DNA of 64,000 nucleotides from Streptomyces sp. JJ38 (GTDB lineage Bacteria > Actinomycetota > Actinomycetes > Streptomycetales > Streptomycetaceae). The stretch covers positions 1 to 64,000 of the forward strand of contig NZ_JABLSI010000011.1 in the NCBI RefSeq assembly GCF_019303475.1, read 5' to 3'. Shown here piece after piece: positions 8,811-16,775 of this stretch (position 1 is its first letter; the number at the start of each line of letters is the position of its first letter). The notes beneath the pieces are model-generated. The model was not told where the DNA came from, did not search any database, and was given only the letters and a program-made list of their open reading frames with translations. The translations under genes were made by a program, and so were the position numbers.

Positions 8811-9905
8811 ATGGCAGCACATCGCAAGGACCGCAGTGCGTGGACCCGCTCGGTGCGGGGACCGGGAACGAGGGCGTGGGCGAGCCTCGCCCTGGCGGGC
8901 GCGGCGACGGCCACGGCCGCCGTGTCAGGCGCGGGCGGCGCGCTCGCCGCTCCCCGCCCCGACGCCCGCCAGGTGCGCGCCGAGGTGGACCGCCTACAGC
9001 GGGACGCGGAGGCGGCGGGCGAGTTGCACCACGCGGCGAAGGAACGTTCCCGCAAGGCGGAGCGGCGCCTCACCGCCCTCCAGGACCGGTCCGCCCGCAC
9101 GGCGGCACGGGTGAACGCCGCCCGCGACACCCTCGGCTCCCACGCCACCACCCAGTACCGCAACGGCCAGGCCGCAACCCCGGCCCAACTGGCCCTGGCC
9201 AGTGACCCCGAGGACTTCCTACGCCACGCCGCCACCCGGGAGCGCGCCGGGCTGCGCCAGAGCCGGACCCTGCGGCAGTTGCGCGGACGGCTCCGGGAGA
9301 GCACACAGCTCCGGCGCGAGGGCGCCGAGCGGGCGGACGAGGTCCGCGCGGCCGAACGCGAGGCCCGTCGGCACAAGGAGACGGCGCGCGGGAAGCTGGC
9401 GAAGGCCGAACGGTTACTGAAGCAGCTCACCCCCGAGGAACGCGCCCCTGGGGAACGCACCGAGGGTGACCGGGGCGGCGAGGACGGCCGGGCCGACCGG
9501 GGCGCACGGCCCTCACCCGGGGCACCGGCCCCGGCGACCCCCGTCCCGGCAGCGAGCGGACGGGCTGCCCAGGCCATCGCGTTCGCCCGCGACGCGATCG
9601 GCAAGCCCTACGTCTGGGGTGCGACGGGCCCGGGCTCCTACGACTGCTCCGGCCTCACCCAGGCCGCCTGGCGGGCGGCGGGCGTCTCGCTGCCCCGCAC
9701 GACGTACACCCAGGTCGACGCCGGCCGACGGGTGTCCCGCGCCGAACTGGCCCCGGGCGACCTCGTCTTCTTCTACCAGGGCCTCAGCCACGTCGGCCTC
9801 TACATCGGCAACGGCCAGATGATCCACGCGCCCCGCCCGGGATCGACGGTGACGGTCGCCCCCGTCGACTCGATGCCCTTCGCCGCCGCGACCCGCCCCG
9901 CCTGA
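8811..9905 (+). CDS. Secreted NlpC/P60 peptidoglycan endopeptidase with a TTA codon
   Basis: A 364-residue exported cell-wall hydrolase. Residues 1-46 form a long signal peptide with hydrophobic core ASLALAGAATATAAVSGAGG and a likely AxA cleavage site before APRPDARQV. Residues 50-205 are a charged coiled coil of the type that autoinhibits such enzymes. A Pro/Ala-rich linker leads to the NlpC/P60 domain, with catalytic Cys279 in YDCSGLTQAAW, His327 in SHVGLYIG and the third polar position in MIHAPRPGS. The expected cut is gamma-D-Glu-mDAP or the equivalent LL-DAP bond. Codon 202 (9414-9416) is TTA, so translation should depend on the bldA tRNA, which ties it to development. Confidence 0.9.
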   Translation: MAAHRKDRSAWTRSVRGPGTRAWASLALAGAATATAAVSGAGGALAAPRPDARQVRAEVDRLQRDAEAAGELHHAAKERSRKAERRLTALQDRSARTAARVNAARDTLGSHATTQYRNGQAATPAQLALASDPEDFLRHAATRERAGLRQSRTLRQLRGRLRESTQLRREGAERADEVRAAEREARRHKETARGKLAKAERLLKQLTPEERAPGERTEGDRGGEDGRADRGARPSPGAPAPATPVPAASGRAAQAIAFARDAIGKPYVWGATGPGSYDCSGLTQAAWRAAGVSLPRTTYTQVDAGRRVSRAELAPGDLVFFYQGLSHVGLYIGNGQMIHAPRPGSTVTVAPVDSMPFAAATRPA

Positions 9906-9972
9906 CCGACGACGGCCGCGACGGGGGGTGCGACGAGGGCGACGGCGCCGAGGACGCCGAGGACGCCGGAGC

Positions 9973-10356
9973 CTACGGGGCCTCGCGCAGGGCCTTCAGG
10001 GTGGCCTCCGCCCGGGTGCCGGGGACGGCGCGGCCGATGGCGTCGTCCCCCGCCTCCTCGACCAGTTCGCCCAGGGCCCGCAACGGCGACAGCCCCTTCG
10101 CCCGGCACTCCCTCAGCGCCTGCGCCCAGGCCACCGCGGCGTTGAACGCCACGTCCCCCGCGTCCCCAAGGGGCTCGAACCCGGCGGCGTCCTCGGCGTC
10201 GGACGCCCAGAGGTAGCCCAGCACGCCGTCCTCGGCGCCGATCGCGACATAGCTGACGGGCCCCTCCGCGACGTAGCCGTAGTCCTCCGAGCCGCCGACC
10301 AGATCCGGCCGGAGGTCCTCGCTCATGCGGGGTGTCAGATGACTCTCGCTGCCCAT
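9973..10356 (-). CDS. Acidic hypothetical protein downstream of a toxin-like remnant
   Basis: A 127-residue acidic soluble protein with no signal peptide or membrane segment. It contains SYVAIGAEDGVLGYLWASD and DAAGFEPLGDAGDVAFNAA, a pattern I associate with small actinobacterial proteins of unknown function. It sits 23 bases downstream of the ADP-ribosyltransferase-like tail gene on the same strand, the position where an immunity protein of a polymorphic toxin usually lies; an immunity role is inference only. ATG 10356 has a weak GGTGG upstream. An in-frame ATG at 10413 would add 19 residues and overlap the preceding gene, so it is less likely. Confidence 0.55.
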   Translation of the reverse strand: MGSESHLTPRMSEDLRPDLVGGSEDYGYVAEGPVSYVAIGAEDGVLGYLWASDAEDAAGFEPLGDAGDVAFNAAVAWAQALRECRAKGLSPLRALGELVEEAGDDAIGRAVPGTRAEATLKALREAP

Positions 10357-10379
10357 GTGTGTTCCACCAGCCCGATCGG

Positions 10380-10559
10380 TTACTTCCGCAGGATCTCTCC
10401 GTAAAGCTGCCATTGCCCATTGTGCATGACCACGCGGGTGACCCTGTAGCTCGTGCCGCGCCCGAGCAGCAGCTCACGCTCGCCCGCGCCGAACGCCGAC
10501 ACCTTCTCCACCCTCAGCGCCGGCGTGCCCTTCGGGACGCTCAGGTCCCAGCCCGTCAT
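10380..10559 (-). pseudogene. C-terminal fragment of an ADP-ribosyltransferase-type toxin
   Basis: A 59-residue ORF whose sequence looks like the end of an ADP-ribosyltransferase (ART) domain and nothing more. PALRVEKVSAF is followed by the ART-like element GERELLLGRGTSYRVTRV, with the ExE-type acidic pair before an LLxRGT strand, and it closes with QWQLYGEILRK. A complete ART domain needs about 100 further residues with an upstream Arg and an STS strand, and those are absent. Its ATG overlaps the TGA of the preceding small gene in TGATG, so it may still be translated. I read it as the surviving tail of a contact- or ESX-secreted toxin. Confidence 0.55.
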
Positions 10560-10717
10560 CAGCCGACACCGTCCACCGCGGCCTTGGCCCGCTGCAACGT
10601 CTGCGCCGCCGTCCCGTCGTTCTTCTCCAACGTCGACTTCAGCAACCGCACGATCGAACGCACCTCGCTCGCCGCCTTGTTCCACCGCTGCTCAGCACCG
10701 TGATACTGATCCGACAC
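10559..10717 (-). CDS. Short helical protein (WXG-like or toxin N-terminal remnant)
   Basis: A 52-residue predicted helical peptide starting at GTG 10717 (GGCGGATGGG upstream). Its sequence YHGAEQRWNKAASEVRS is followed by a charged amphipathic stretch, resembling one arm of a WXG100-type or toxin-delivery helical hairpin. WXG100 proteins are usually about 100 residues and carry W-x-G in the turn; here the W is followed by NK, so the assignment is tentative. It is translationally coupled (TGATG) to the ADP-ribosyltransferase tail. The pair may be the two ends of one formerly larger toxin gene joined by an internal deletion. Confidence 0.4.
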   Translation of the reverse strand: MSDQYHGAEQRWNKAASEVRSIVRLLKSTLEKNDGTAAQTLQRAKAAVDGVG

Positions 10718-10893
10718 CCCATCCGCCTGGAAATCACGCACCCCCACGCCCGCCCCCGGAATCGGCCTCCACCGCGGCTGAACACGACGGCGGTGCCGCA
10801 CGTATGGCCGGACAGAGGCTTGAGCAGGACAATCGGCGTCAAGCGGCCGGACCGCGGACGACGGCGTCCGCGAACAGGAGGGCAGGCGGCGCG

Positions 10894-11406
10894 ATGGCCT
10901 TCGAGAATCGTCCAGGGATGCACGCGCGGGTCGCGGAGCCCGGGGGCCTGCGGGAGACGGCGGCGCGGTACGCCCTGCTGCCCTTGCGCGTCTTCCTCGG
11001 CGTGACCTTCGTCTACGCCGGGCTCGACAAACTGACCGATCCGGACTTCCCCGGGTCGATGGAACCGCTGTTGCTCTCCATCACCGACGCGGCGGCGCCC
11101 TGGCTGCTCGACATGGCGCTGGCGAGCCCGGAGGGCTTCGGCTACGCGATCGCCTTCGGCGAGCTGGCGGTGGGCCTCGGTACGCTCCTCGGGCTGCTGG
11201 GACGACTCGCGGCGCTGGGCGGCGCGCTGATCTCCCTCTCCTTCTGGCTGACCATCAGCTGGAGCGTGGGCCCCTACTACTACAGCCAGGACCTGCCCTA
11301 CCTGATGGCCTGGGTGCCGCTGATCATGGCGGGGACCCCGACGTACTCGCTGGACGCCGCGCTGGCCAGGCGCCGCAGGCGCAACGGCGGCCAGCTCTTC
11401 GGGTGA
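10894..11406 (+). CDS. DoxX family membrane protein
   Basis: A 170-residue integral membrane protein with about four transmembrane helices. The first helix carries the DoxX-like signature LRVFLGVTFVYAGLDKLTDP, and FGELAVGLGTLLGLLGRLA follows in the second half. A polar loop SWSVGPYYYSQDLPYL is typical of the family. DoxX proteins are linked to thiosulfate:quinone oxidation in archaea and to redox stress complexes in actinobacteria (with SodA and SseA in mycobacteria); the partner here is unknown. ATG 10894 is the first start that removes an implausible polar leader; purine-rich caggagggcagg lies upstream. It stands alone. Confidence 0.82.
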   Translation: MAFENRPGMHARVAEPGGLRETAARYALLPLRVFLGVTFVYAGLDKLTDPDFPGSMEPLLLSITDAAAPWLLDMALASPEGFGYAIAFGELAVGLGTLLGLLGRLAALGGALISLSFWLTISWSVGPYYYSQDLPYLMAWVPLIMAGTPTYSLDAALARRRRRNGGQLFG

Positions 11407-11535
11407 GGCTCGGGCGGCCGAGGGCACCGGGAGAGGCGAGGGCCGTCACACGACCCGCCCCCTCCCGGCGCCCGGCCCTCCCGGGACCCGGCCGCTCTCC
11501 GCCCGTCACGGGGGTTCGGTGAACCGCCGCGGCGC

Positions 11536-12810
11536 TCAGGGAACGTCGTACCCCAGCGTGTAGGCGCCGGAGCCCGACGCGGCGCGGACGCGGTAGGCGT
11601 AGTAGCCCCGGGCGCCGGTGTGCTCCAGCCTGCCGTCGGCGTCGGCGGTGGCCACCGTCCGCCAGGCGCCGCCGTCCCAGCGCAGCAGGGACAGGGCGAA
11701 CCGGCTGCTCTCGGGGGCGCGCAGGCACGCGCGGTGAGTACCCGCCGCCGCGCCGAAGTAGCCGCCGTCGGGCTGGTCGGCCGAGCCGCCGGCGGGCAGG
11801 CTGCCGGTCCGGGTGTGCGCGTGGCCGGTGCAGTCGGCGCCGGGGAGGCCGCTGATCTCGGCGCTGATGGCGCGGTCCATGACGTCGAGGCCGACGAGGT
11901 TGAACGGCTTGTTGATGTTGCGCATCAACGAGTCCTGCGAGGGCCGGTAGATGCCGTACTCGTGGTAATGGCCGCCCTGGAAGGCTCCGATCACGCCGCC
12001 GTCCGGCGTCGTCCGCCCGTGGTAGTCGGACCACTTCCCGCCGTTCGGGTTCCGGGTGACGTTGGGCGCGGACGGTTCGCCACCGGTGTAGGTCGTGCCG
12101 GGGGTGTAGTACTCGTCCGCCAGGCCACCCACGGAGTGGCCGAGTTCGTGGATGGCGATGCGCCCGGCCTGGTCGTTGCCGCCGGCGACGGTGGCGAGGC
12201 TCGGGTATCCGGCGCCGCCGTACTTGGTGGTGTTCCCGACGGCGATGACGGCGTCCGCCTCCGGCGCCTGCGCGGCGTACGCCTGGGCCTTCGACTCGTT
12301 CAGGCACAGCAGGCGTTCGATGCCGCCGCAGAAGAAGTGCATGTCGAGGGCGGTGTCGCGGTACACGCCCCACCGCGGGTCGTGATCGACACCCGACTCC
12401 CGGGAGACGACGTTCACCAACCACACGTTCACGCCGTCCTCGTACCGGTTCCAGGGGGCGGTCGCGGCGATCTCGGCCCACTTCTCCTCGGCGTGGCGCC
12501 GCAGCGTCGCCGATTCCGCGGCGGTGTAGCCGTCACCGACGACGACCACGTCGAAGCGGCGGTCGGAGGGCCCGGTCTCCCTGATGGGGATCACCTCGGC
12601 GGCGGCCGCCGCCTCCCGCTCGCGGGCGTCGGGCGCCTGCTCGGCCCGCACGGGTATGTGGACGCGGGTGATGGAACCGTCGGGCGAGAAGACCTCCCGC
12701 CACTCGCCGGGGGGTGGCGGACCGGCGACGGCCGCTCCGGAGGGCAGGGCGGTCAGGGACGCGGCGCAGAGGGCGGCCAGGGCAAGGAGTGCGGAACGGC
12801 GTCGACGCAT
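11536..12810 (-). CDS. Secreted M64 family zinc metallopeptidase
   Basis: A 424-residue exported peptidase of the IgA-peptidase M64 family. A signal peptide (SALLALAALCAASLTALPSG) ends near residue 28. The catalytic core contains VVVGDGYTAAE, typical of the family N-terminal lobe, and the zinc site HELGHSVGGLADEY, in which two His and the later Glu/Asp act as ligands and the Glu of HELGH is the general base. The last 90 residues, ending GSGAYTLGYDVP, look like a beta-sandwich accessory domain. It probably degrades extracellular protein. The start has GAGGAG upstream. The preceding intergenic segment is AT-rich for this genome. Confidence 0.88.
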   Translation of the reverse strand: MRRRRSALLALAALCAASLTALPSGAAVAGPPPPGEWREVFSPDGSITRVHIPVRAEQAPDAREREAAAAAEVIPIRETGPSDRRFDVVVVGDGYTAAESATLRRHAEEKWAEIAATAPWNRYEDGVNVWLVNVVSRESGVDHDPRWGVYRDTALDMHFFCGGIERLLCLNESKAQAYAAQAPEADAVIAVGNTTKYGGAGYPSLATVAGGNDQAGRIAIHELGHSVGGLADEYYTPGTTYTGGEPSAPNVTRNPNGGKWSDYHGRTTPDGGVIGAFQGGHYHEYGIYRPSQDSLMRNINKPFNLVGLDVMDRAISAEISGLPGADCTGHAHTRTGSLPAGGSADQPDGGYFGAAAGTHRACLRAPESSRFALSLLRWDGGAWRTVATADADGRLEHTGARGYYAYRVRAASGSGAYTLGYDVP

Positions 12811-12887
12811 GAACGTCTCCTCGTGGGGGGTGCGGTGTGGTGCGCGCCGGGCCGTACCGGAGGCGGGCGCGGTGGCACAGAGGCGAG

Positions 12888-12925
12888 TTAAATGCGGAGT
12901 TAACTAGACTCGCGTGGCCATTTAA
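12888..12925. promoter_or_regulatory. AT-rich inverted repeat upstream of the M64 peptidase gene
   Basis: TTAAATG at 12888-12894 and CATTTAA at 12919-12925 are exact inverted copies 24 bases apart, with GTTAAC between them. This AT-rich block is unusual here and lies 78-115 bases before the peptidase ATG, so it may contain the promoter and an operator. The rest of 12811-13006 shows no gene. Confidence 0.35.
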
Positions 12926-13006
12926 GTTAGCGACGCGACGCGTCCCTGACAAGACATCAGCGCATGCTCAATCGGTCTCTCCGGCACGCCGCTTCGGCGC
13001 GGACGG

Positions 13007-14401
13007 TCAGAAGGGCCTGACCGGTGCCGGGCCCAGGGTCGTGGTTCCCGGCGCCGCCCGGTGGCCCAGGCCCGTCCGGTAGGCGTCCAGGGCCGCCTCG
13101 GGGCGGCCCGTGCGCCGGAACAGGTCCCCCAGCAGGCGGCAGACGTCCGCCAGGTCCCCGGCCGCGCCCGCGCGTTCCAGCAGACTCAGCGCGGTGACGT
13201 AGTGCCGCTCCGCCCCCTCGACGTCCTCCCGCCGCTCCGCGATGCGGCCGAGCAGCCGGTGCGCACCCGCCTCGTGCACGGCGCCCCGGCCCGTGCCGAA
13301 ACCGGCGAGGAGCTCGTCCAGCAGCGCCTTGGCCTCCGCGTCCTTGCCCCGCCGGTGCAGCACGTCCGCCAGCTCGACGCCGACCTGGTGGGTGTAGAGC
13401 CCCGCCCGGCGCGAGGCGAGCATGTCGCGGGCCGTCCGATAGGCGTCCTCGGCCCGGGCGAGATCACCGGACTGCGCGAAGACGTAGCCGCGCATCCAGT
13501 GGCAGTGCGCCAGCTCCGGGCTGATCTGCAACTGCCGGTAGGCATCGGCGGCCTTCACCAGCGCGGCGTCGGCCTCCGCCACCCGCCCCTCAGCGAGGAA
13601 CGTGCGGGCGACCGTCCGGTGCAACCGCGCCACCAGCGCCGGGTCCGAGACCTCCGAGGACAGCGCCAGGGCCAGCTCGGCGGCCTGCGCCGCCCGGGCG
13701 TGCGCCCCCAGGTCCATGTACGGCGCGATGATCGCGGAGTACAGCAGGACCAGCGCCTCGGGGTCGGTCAACCCCGAGGAGTTGAGCTCGTCGAGCGCCG
13801 TCTCCAGCAGGTAGCAGGCGTAGCGCAGTTCCCCGGCCAGCAGGTGCGTCAGGGCCCGGCCGCGCAGGGCGGGCACGCGCTGGGGGAGCGTGGCCCCCGA
13901 CTCCACCAGGACCGTCTCGGCCTCCTCGAAGAAACCGCGCGCCAGGTCGAGTTCACCCGCCTCGACCGCGCACTGGCCCTGCCCCACCCGCGCCGCGGCC
14001 AACTCGGCCGCCAGCCCGTGCGCCCGGGCGTCCCGTTCGACGTCCGCGTACCGCTCCGCGGCCTCCCGCGGGTCCGCCGTGGCCAGAGCGCGCTGGGCCT
14101 CCGCGAGCCGCAGCCGCAGCTCCGTCGCCAGGTGGGCCGGGCGACCGCTGCTCAACTCCTCCGGTGTCGTGCCCAGCCGCTCCGCGATGTGGCGCAGCGC
14201 CTTCTCCGAGGGCTGCACCCTTCCCGACTCGACGGTGGAGATGTAGGCGGCCGTGTACACCGGCTCCGCCACCTGACGCTGCGTGAGCCCCCGTTCCGTG
14301 CGCAGGCGGTGTACCCGCCGCCCCACGGCCCCGGGCCCCTCCTCCACCGCGTCCACCCGCCCCTTCCCCCGGGCCGGACCGGACGTTCGCGCGTCTCCCA
14401 T
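13007..14401 (-). CDS. XRE-family regulator with tetratricopeptide repeats
   Basis: A 464-residue putative DNA-binding regulator. Residues 28-88 are a Cro/CI helix-turn-helix (RLRTERGLTQRQVAEPVYTA, then YISTVESGRVQPSEKALRHI). The remaining about 370 residues are Ala/Leu/Arg-rich helical repeats with TPR features (AERYADVERDARAHGLAAEL, ARAEDAYRTARDML, ALDAYRTGLGHR). This layout matches quorum-peptide-type or stress XRE-TPR regulators, where the repeat domain binds a peptide or protein. No peptide partner gene is obvious nearby. The gene is monocistronic; the following 166 bases hold no gene, only GC-rich sequence. Target genes cannot be read from sequence. Confidence 0.85.
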   Translation of the reverse strand: MGDARTSGPARGKGRVDAVEEGPGAVGRRVHRLRTERGLTQRQVAEPVYTAAYISTVESGRVQPSEKALRHIAERLGTTPEELSSGRPAHLATELRLRLAEAQRALATADPREAAERYADVERDARAHGLAAELAAARVGQGQCAVEAGELDLARGFFEEAETVLVESGATLPQRVPALRGRALTHLLAGELRYACYLLETALDELNSSGLTDPEALVLLYSAIIAPYMDLGAHARAAQAAELALALSSEVSDPALVARLHRTVARTFLAEGRVAEADAALVKAADAYRQLQISPELAHCHWMRGYVFAQSGDLARAEDAYRTARDMLASRRAGLYTHQVGVELADVLHRRGKDAEAKALLDELLAGFGTGRGAVHEAGAHRLLGRIAERREDVEGAERHYVTALSLLERAGAAGDLADVCRLLGDLFRRTGRPEAALDAYRTGLGHRAAPGTTTLGPAPVRPF

Positions 14402-14567
14402 GCGCCCACGTTAGCGGCCCCGGCCGACGGGGGCGGGCCCCGGGCCGGGGGCGGCCACGGTTCGGTAGTGCACCGCCGCCGGGGCTACCCCGCGCCGCGT
14501 TGAGAAGGCCCCGGCGGGCGGCCTCCCGGGGACGGGAACCCGGCGGCGCAGCCGCTCGCTCCGACTG

Positions 14568-15404
14568 TCAGGCCGTGCGCCAGAGGGCGGGGACGTGGGG
14601 CGGTTCCCAGCCGGCCATCGCGGTGTGGGCCTGCAGGCAGACGTAGCCGGTGCCGCCATAGGTGACGCGGTCCCCCGCGCGGTACGCCGTGCCCGCCCGC
14701 CACGTCGTGCCGCCGGGCGGATCGGTCGGCGGATCCGTCGGGTCCGGGGACTGCGGAACGTCGAGGACGAAGTCGAAGTCGGCCGCCCTCGCTCCGCCTG
14801 TGTCCCGGACGGCCATCAGCAGCCGGGGATCGTACAGGGAGTCGGTCCGGTTGCGCGGCTCACCGGGAAAGTAGAGCTGCGTCGTCAAAATCGGGCGGCC
14901 CGGCGCCTGCACCTTCACGTGCAGGTGCCGCGTCCGCCCCGGGTAGAGGCCGGGCACGACCGTCGTCAGGGTGAAGGTGCCCCGGTCGTCGGTGAACTGG
15001 TGGCCCCGGAAGCGGTATCCCGCGTTGTCGTAGGCGCCGTTGGTGTCCGCCTGCCAGAAGTCGAGGAGGGCGCCCGGGACGGGCCGGCAGGCCAGCCCGA
15101 AGACGTAGCCCGTCACCGTGAGCCGGACCCCGGGCGTGCCCGGCTCCAGGAGCGAGGTACGGCGGGGCGAGTTCGGCCTGAAGTAGGGGCCCTCCATCTG
15201 CGGGGGCGTGGGATCGTCACCGTCATCGCACATCGGTGTCAGCTCGGGGTCGCCCTCGCCGGCGCTGAGGCTCCGGGCGAGCGCCGGGGCGCCCGCCAGC
15301 ACCGCGGGTGCGGCCACGCCGACCGCCAGAGCGGCACGCAGCACCGTCTTCCGGCTCGGGTGGCCCGCGGTCCCGCGCGGTTCGGTGCGGTCTTCGCCGT
15401 CCAT
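14568..15404 (-). CDS. Secreted intradiol ring-cleavage dioxygenase with C-terminal carbohydrate-binding module
   Basis: A 278-residue exported non-haem Fe(III) dioxygenase. The N-terminus has a Tat-like signal (SRKTVLRAA followed by a hydrophobic stretch, ending near ALARS). The intradiol core shows QMEGPYFRP, LDFWQADTNGAYDN and GLYPGRTRHLHVKV; the Tyr of GLYPGR and the two His of HLHV are expected iron ligands. The last 45 residues (WRAGTAYRAGDRVTYGGTGY, later LWRTA) are a family 5/12-type chitin/cellulose-binding module. A similar secreted catechol dioxygenase-CBM fusion is known from a Streptomyces of wood-wasp origin (SACTE_2871), linked to lignin-derived aromatics. GGAG lies six bases before ATG 15404. 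It probably shares a transcript with the AraC gene 44 bases upstream. Confidence 0.88.
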   Translation of the reverse strand: MDGEDRTEPRGTAGHPSRKTVLRAALAVGVAAPAVLAGAPALARSLSAGEGDPELTPMCDDGDDPTPPQMEGPYFRPNSPRRTSLLEPGTPGVRLTVTGYVFGLACRPVPGALLDFWQADTNGAYDNAGYRFRGHQFTDDRGTFTLTTVVPGLYPGRTRHLHVKVQAPGRPILTTQLYFPGEPRNRTDSLYDPRLLMAVRDTGGARAADFDFVLDVPQSPDPTDPPTDPPGGTTWRAGTAYRAGDRVTYGGTGYVCLQAHTAMAGWEPPHVPALWRTA

Positions 15405-15448
15405 GTCAGCTCCAGTGGGTGGTGGGGGGTGCTGGTCCGGCAACGAAA

Positions 15449-16384
15449 CTACGCAGGCCGTGCGGGGCGGGCGATGGACTCGATGCGGTGGTCGTGGTGA
15501 ATATCGACGCCGCGCCGGAAGTCGCCCGGGCTGATCCCCGTCTCCCGCCGGAAGAAGCGGCAGAAGTACGCGGCGTCGGCCAGTCCCACCCGGGCCGCCA
15601 CCTGCCGCACGGTCAGGTCCGTCCGGGCCAGTAGCCGCTTCGCCTCGTGGACGCGCGCCTCCCGCACGAGGCCGCCCGGCGTCCTGCCGGTGGCCGCCTT
15701 GACCACCTCGGCGAGATAGCCCGGCGTGACCCCGATCCGGTCCGCGCAGACGCCCACCGACCACAGCGCCGGCTCGTTGCGGCGCAGCAGCCGCAGGAAC
15801 TCCTCGGCCACCGCGCGCGTACGGCCACCCCCGGCCGCCCGGCTCTCCCCCGCCCCGAGCCGGGCGGCCCGGACGACCAGTACGTGCAGCAGAGCGGCCA
15901 GCACGCTCGCGAACCCCTCGGCGCCGCGCCGGTACTCCTCGTCCAGCTCCGCCACCAGCCGTCCGACGCGCCGGTGTTCGTGTTCGTCCAGACGCAGCCA
16001 CGGCCGCTCGCCCAGCCGGCGCAGGGCATCCGCGTCGCCGGGGTGGTCCAGCAGGAAGTCCTCGGTGAACAGGACGACCGCACCGTCCAGGCCGACGGCG
16101 TCCTCCCAGTGGTGCACCTGCCCCGGCACGATGACCCCCAGGTGGGGTGGCCGCAGCTCCCACGGGGTCAGGTCGATGACGTGCCGGCCCGTGCCGCCGG
16201 TGACGTGCAGGATCTCGTAGAACGTGTGGCGGTGCGGGAACACGGCCCGTGACATCGGCCCGATGGTGTCGAACGTGCCGACCGCGAAGGGCAGGACGTT
16301 CGGCATCGGAACGGCCAGCCGGTGCGTGGGGAACGCCGCCTCCTCCTCGTCCCCCGAGCCGGGTAACACCGTCGTTCCGCGCAT
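15449..16384 (-). CDS. AraC-family regulator with a TTA codon
   Basis: A 311-residue transcription factor. The N-terminal half is a cupin-like sensor (FPHRHTFYEILHVTGG, then VIVPGQVHHWED), and the C-terminus has the paired AraC helix-turn-helix motifs (GVTPGYLAEVVKAATGRTPG and LTVRQVAARVGLADAAYFCR). ATG 16384 is supported by GGAGG eight bases upstream; an ATG at 16432 lacks one. Codon 7 (16364-16366) is TTA, so production should need bldA tRNA. The dioxygenase gene follows after 44 bases on the same strand, making it the likely target. The ligand is unknown, but an aromatic or carbohydrate inducer fits the context. Confidence 0.88.
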   Translation of the reverse strand: MRGTTVLPGSGDEEEAAFPTHRLAVPMPNVLPFAVGTFDTIGPMSRAVFPHRHTFYEILHVTGGTGRHVIDLTPWELRPPHLGVIVPGQVHHWEDAVGLDGAVVLFTEDFLLDHPGDADALRRLGERPWLRLDEHEHRRVGRLVAELDEEYRRGAEGFASVLAALLHVLVVRAARLGAGESRAAGGGRTRAVAEEFLRLLRRNEPALWSVGVCADRIGVTPGYLAEVVKAATGRTPGGLVREARVHEAKRLLARTDLTVRQVAARVGLADAAYFCRFFRRETGISPGDFRRGVDIHHDHRIESIARPARPA

Positions 16385-16475
16385 GCCCACACCCTCCAAC
16401 AAGGTCCAGACCAGTGCGCTCCACGGTCCCACAGCCCGCCCGCCGCCACACCCCCGTCGGCGGCCAGGCGTGGCC

Positions 16476-16775
16476 TCAGCCCTGCCGGCCCCCGGACCGG
16501 CCCCGGGCGTCCGCCCGGCGTCGTCGTGCGCGGCGCACGAGCAGGGCGAGCCCGGCGACCAGCAGGGTCAGCAGCAGCGCGCACGGCAGCAGGACGGCGA
16601 GCACCCGCGCGGAAACGTCCAGGCTGCCGTGTTCCCTCAGCAGGTAGCCCACGGCCAGCGCGAGCAGGGAGAGGCCGAGCACCAGTTTGGCCGGCTCGAA
16701 ACGGCGCCGTTCGGCGGGATGGTCCGCGGAGGTGTTCGCGGAGGTGTTCGCGGGCTGGGCCGCAGGATGGTTCAC
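16476..16775 (-). CDS. Small two-helix membrane protein in the PspC operon
   Basis: A 99-residue membrane protein with a polar Asn/Thr/Ala-rich N-terminus, two hydrophobic segments (KLVLGLSLLALAVGYLL and VLAVLLPCALLLTLLVAGLA) and a strongly basic tail. Its ATG overlaps the stop of the upstream PspC protein gene in an ATGA arrangement, so translation is coupled and the two products probably act together. I do not recognise a defined family. Role by context: accessory part of the envelope-stress unit. Confidence 0.75.
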   Translation of the reverse strand: MNHPAAQPANTSANTSADHPAERRRFEPAKLVLGLSLLALAVGYLLREHGSLDVSARVLAVLLPCALLLTLLVAGLALLVRRARRRRADARGRSGGRQG

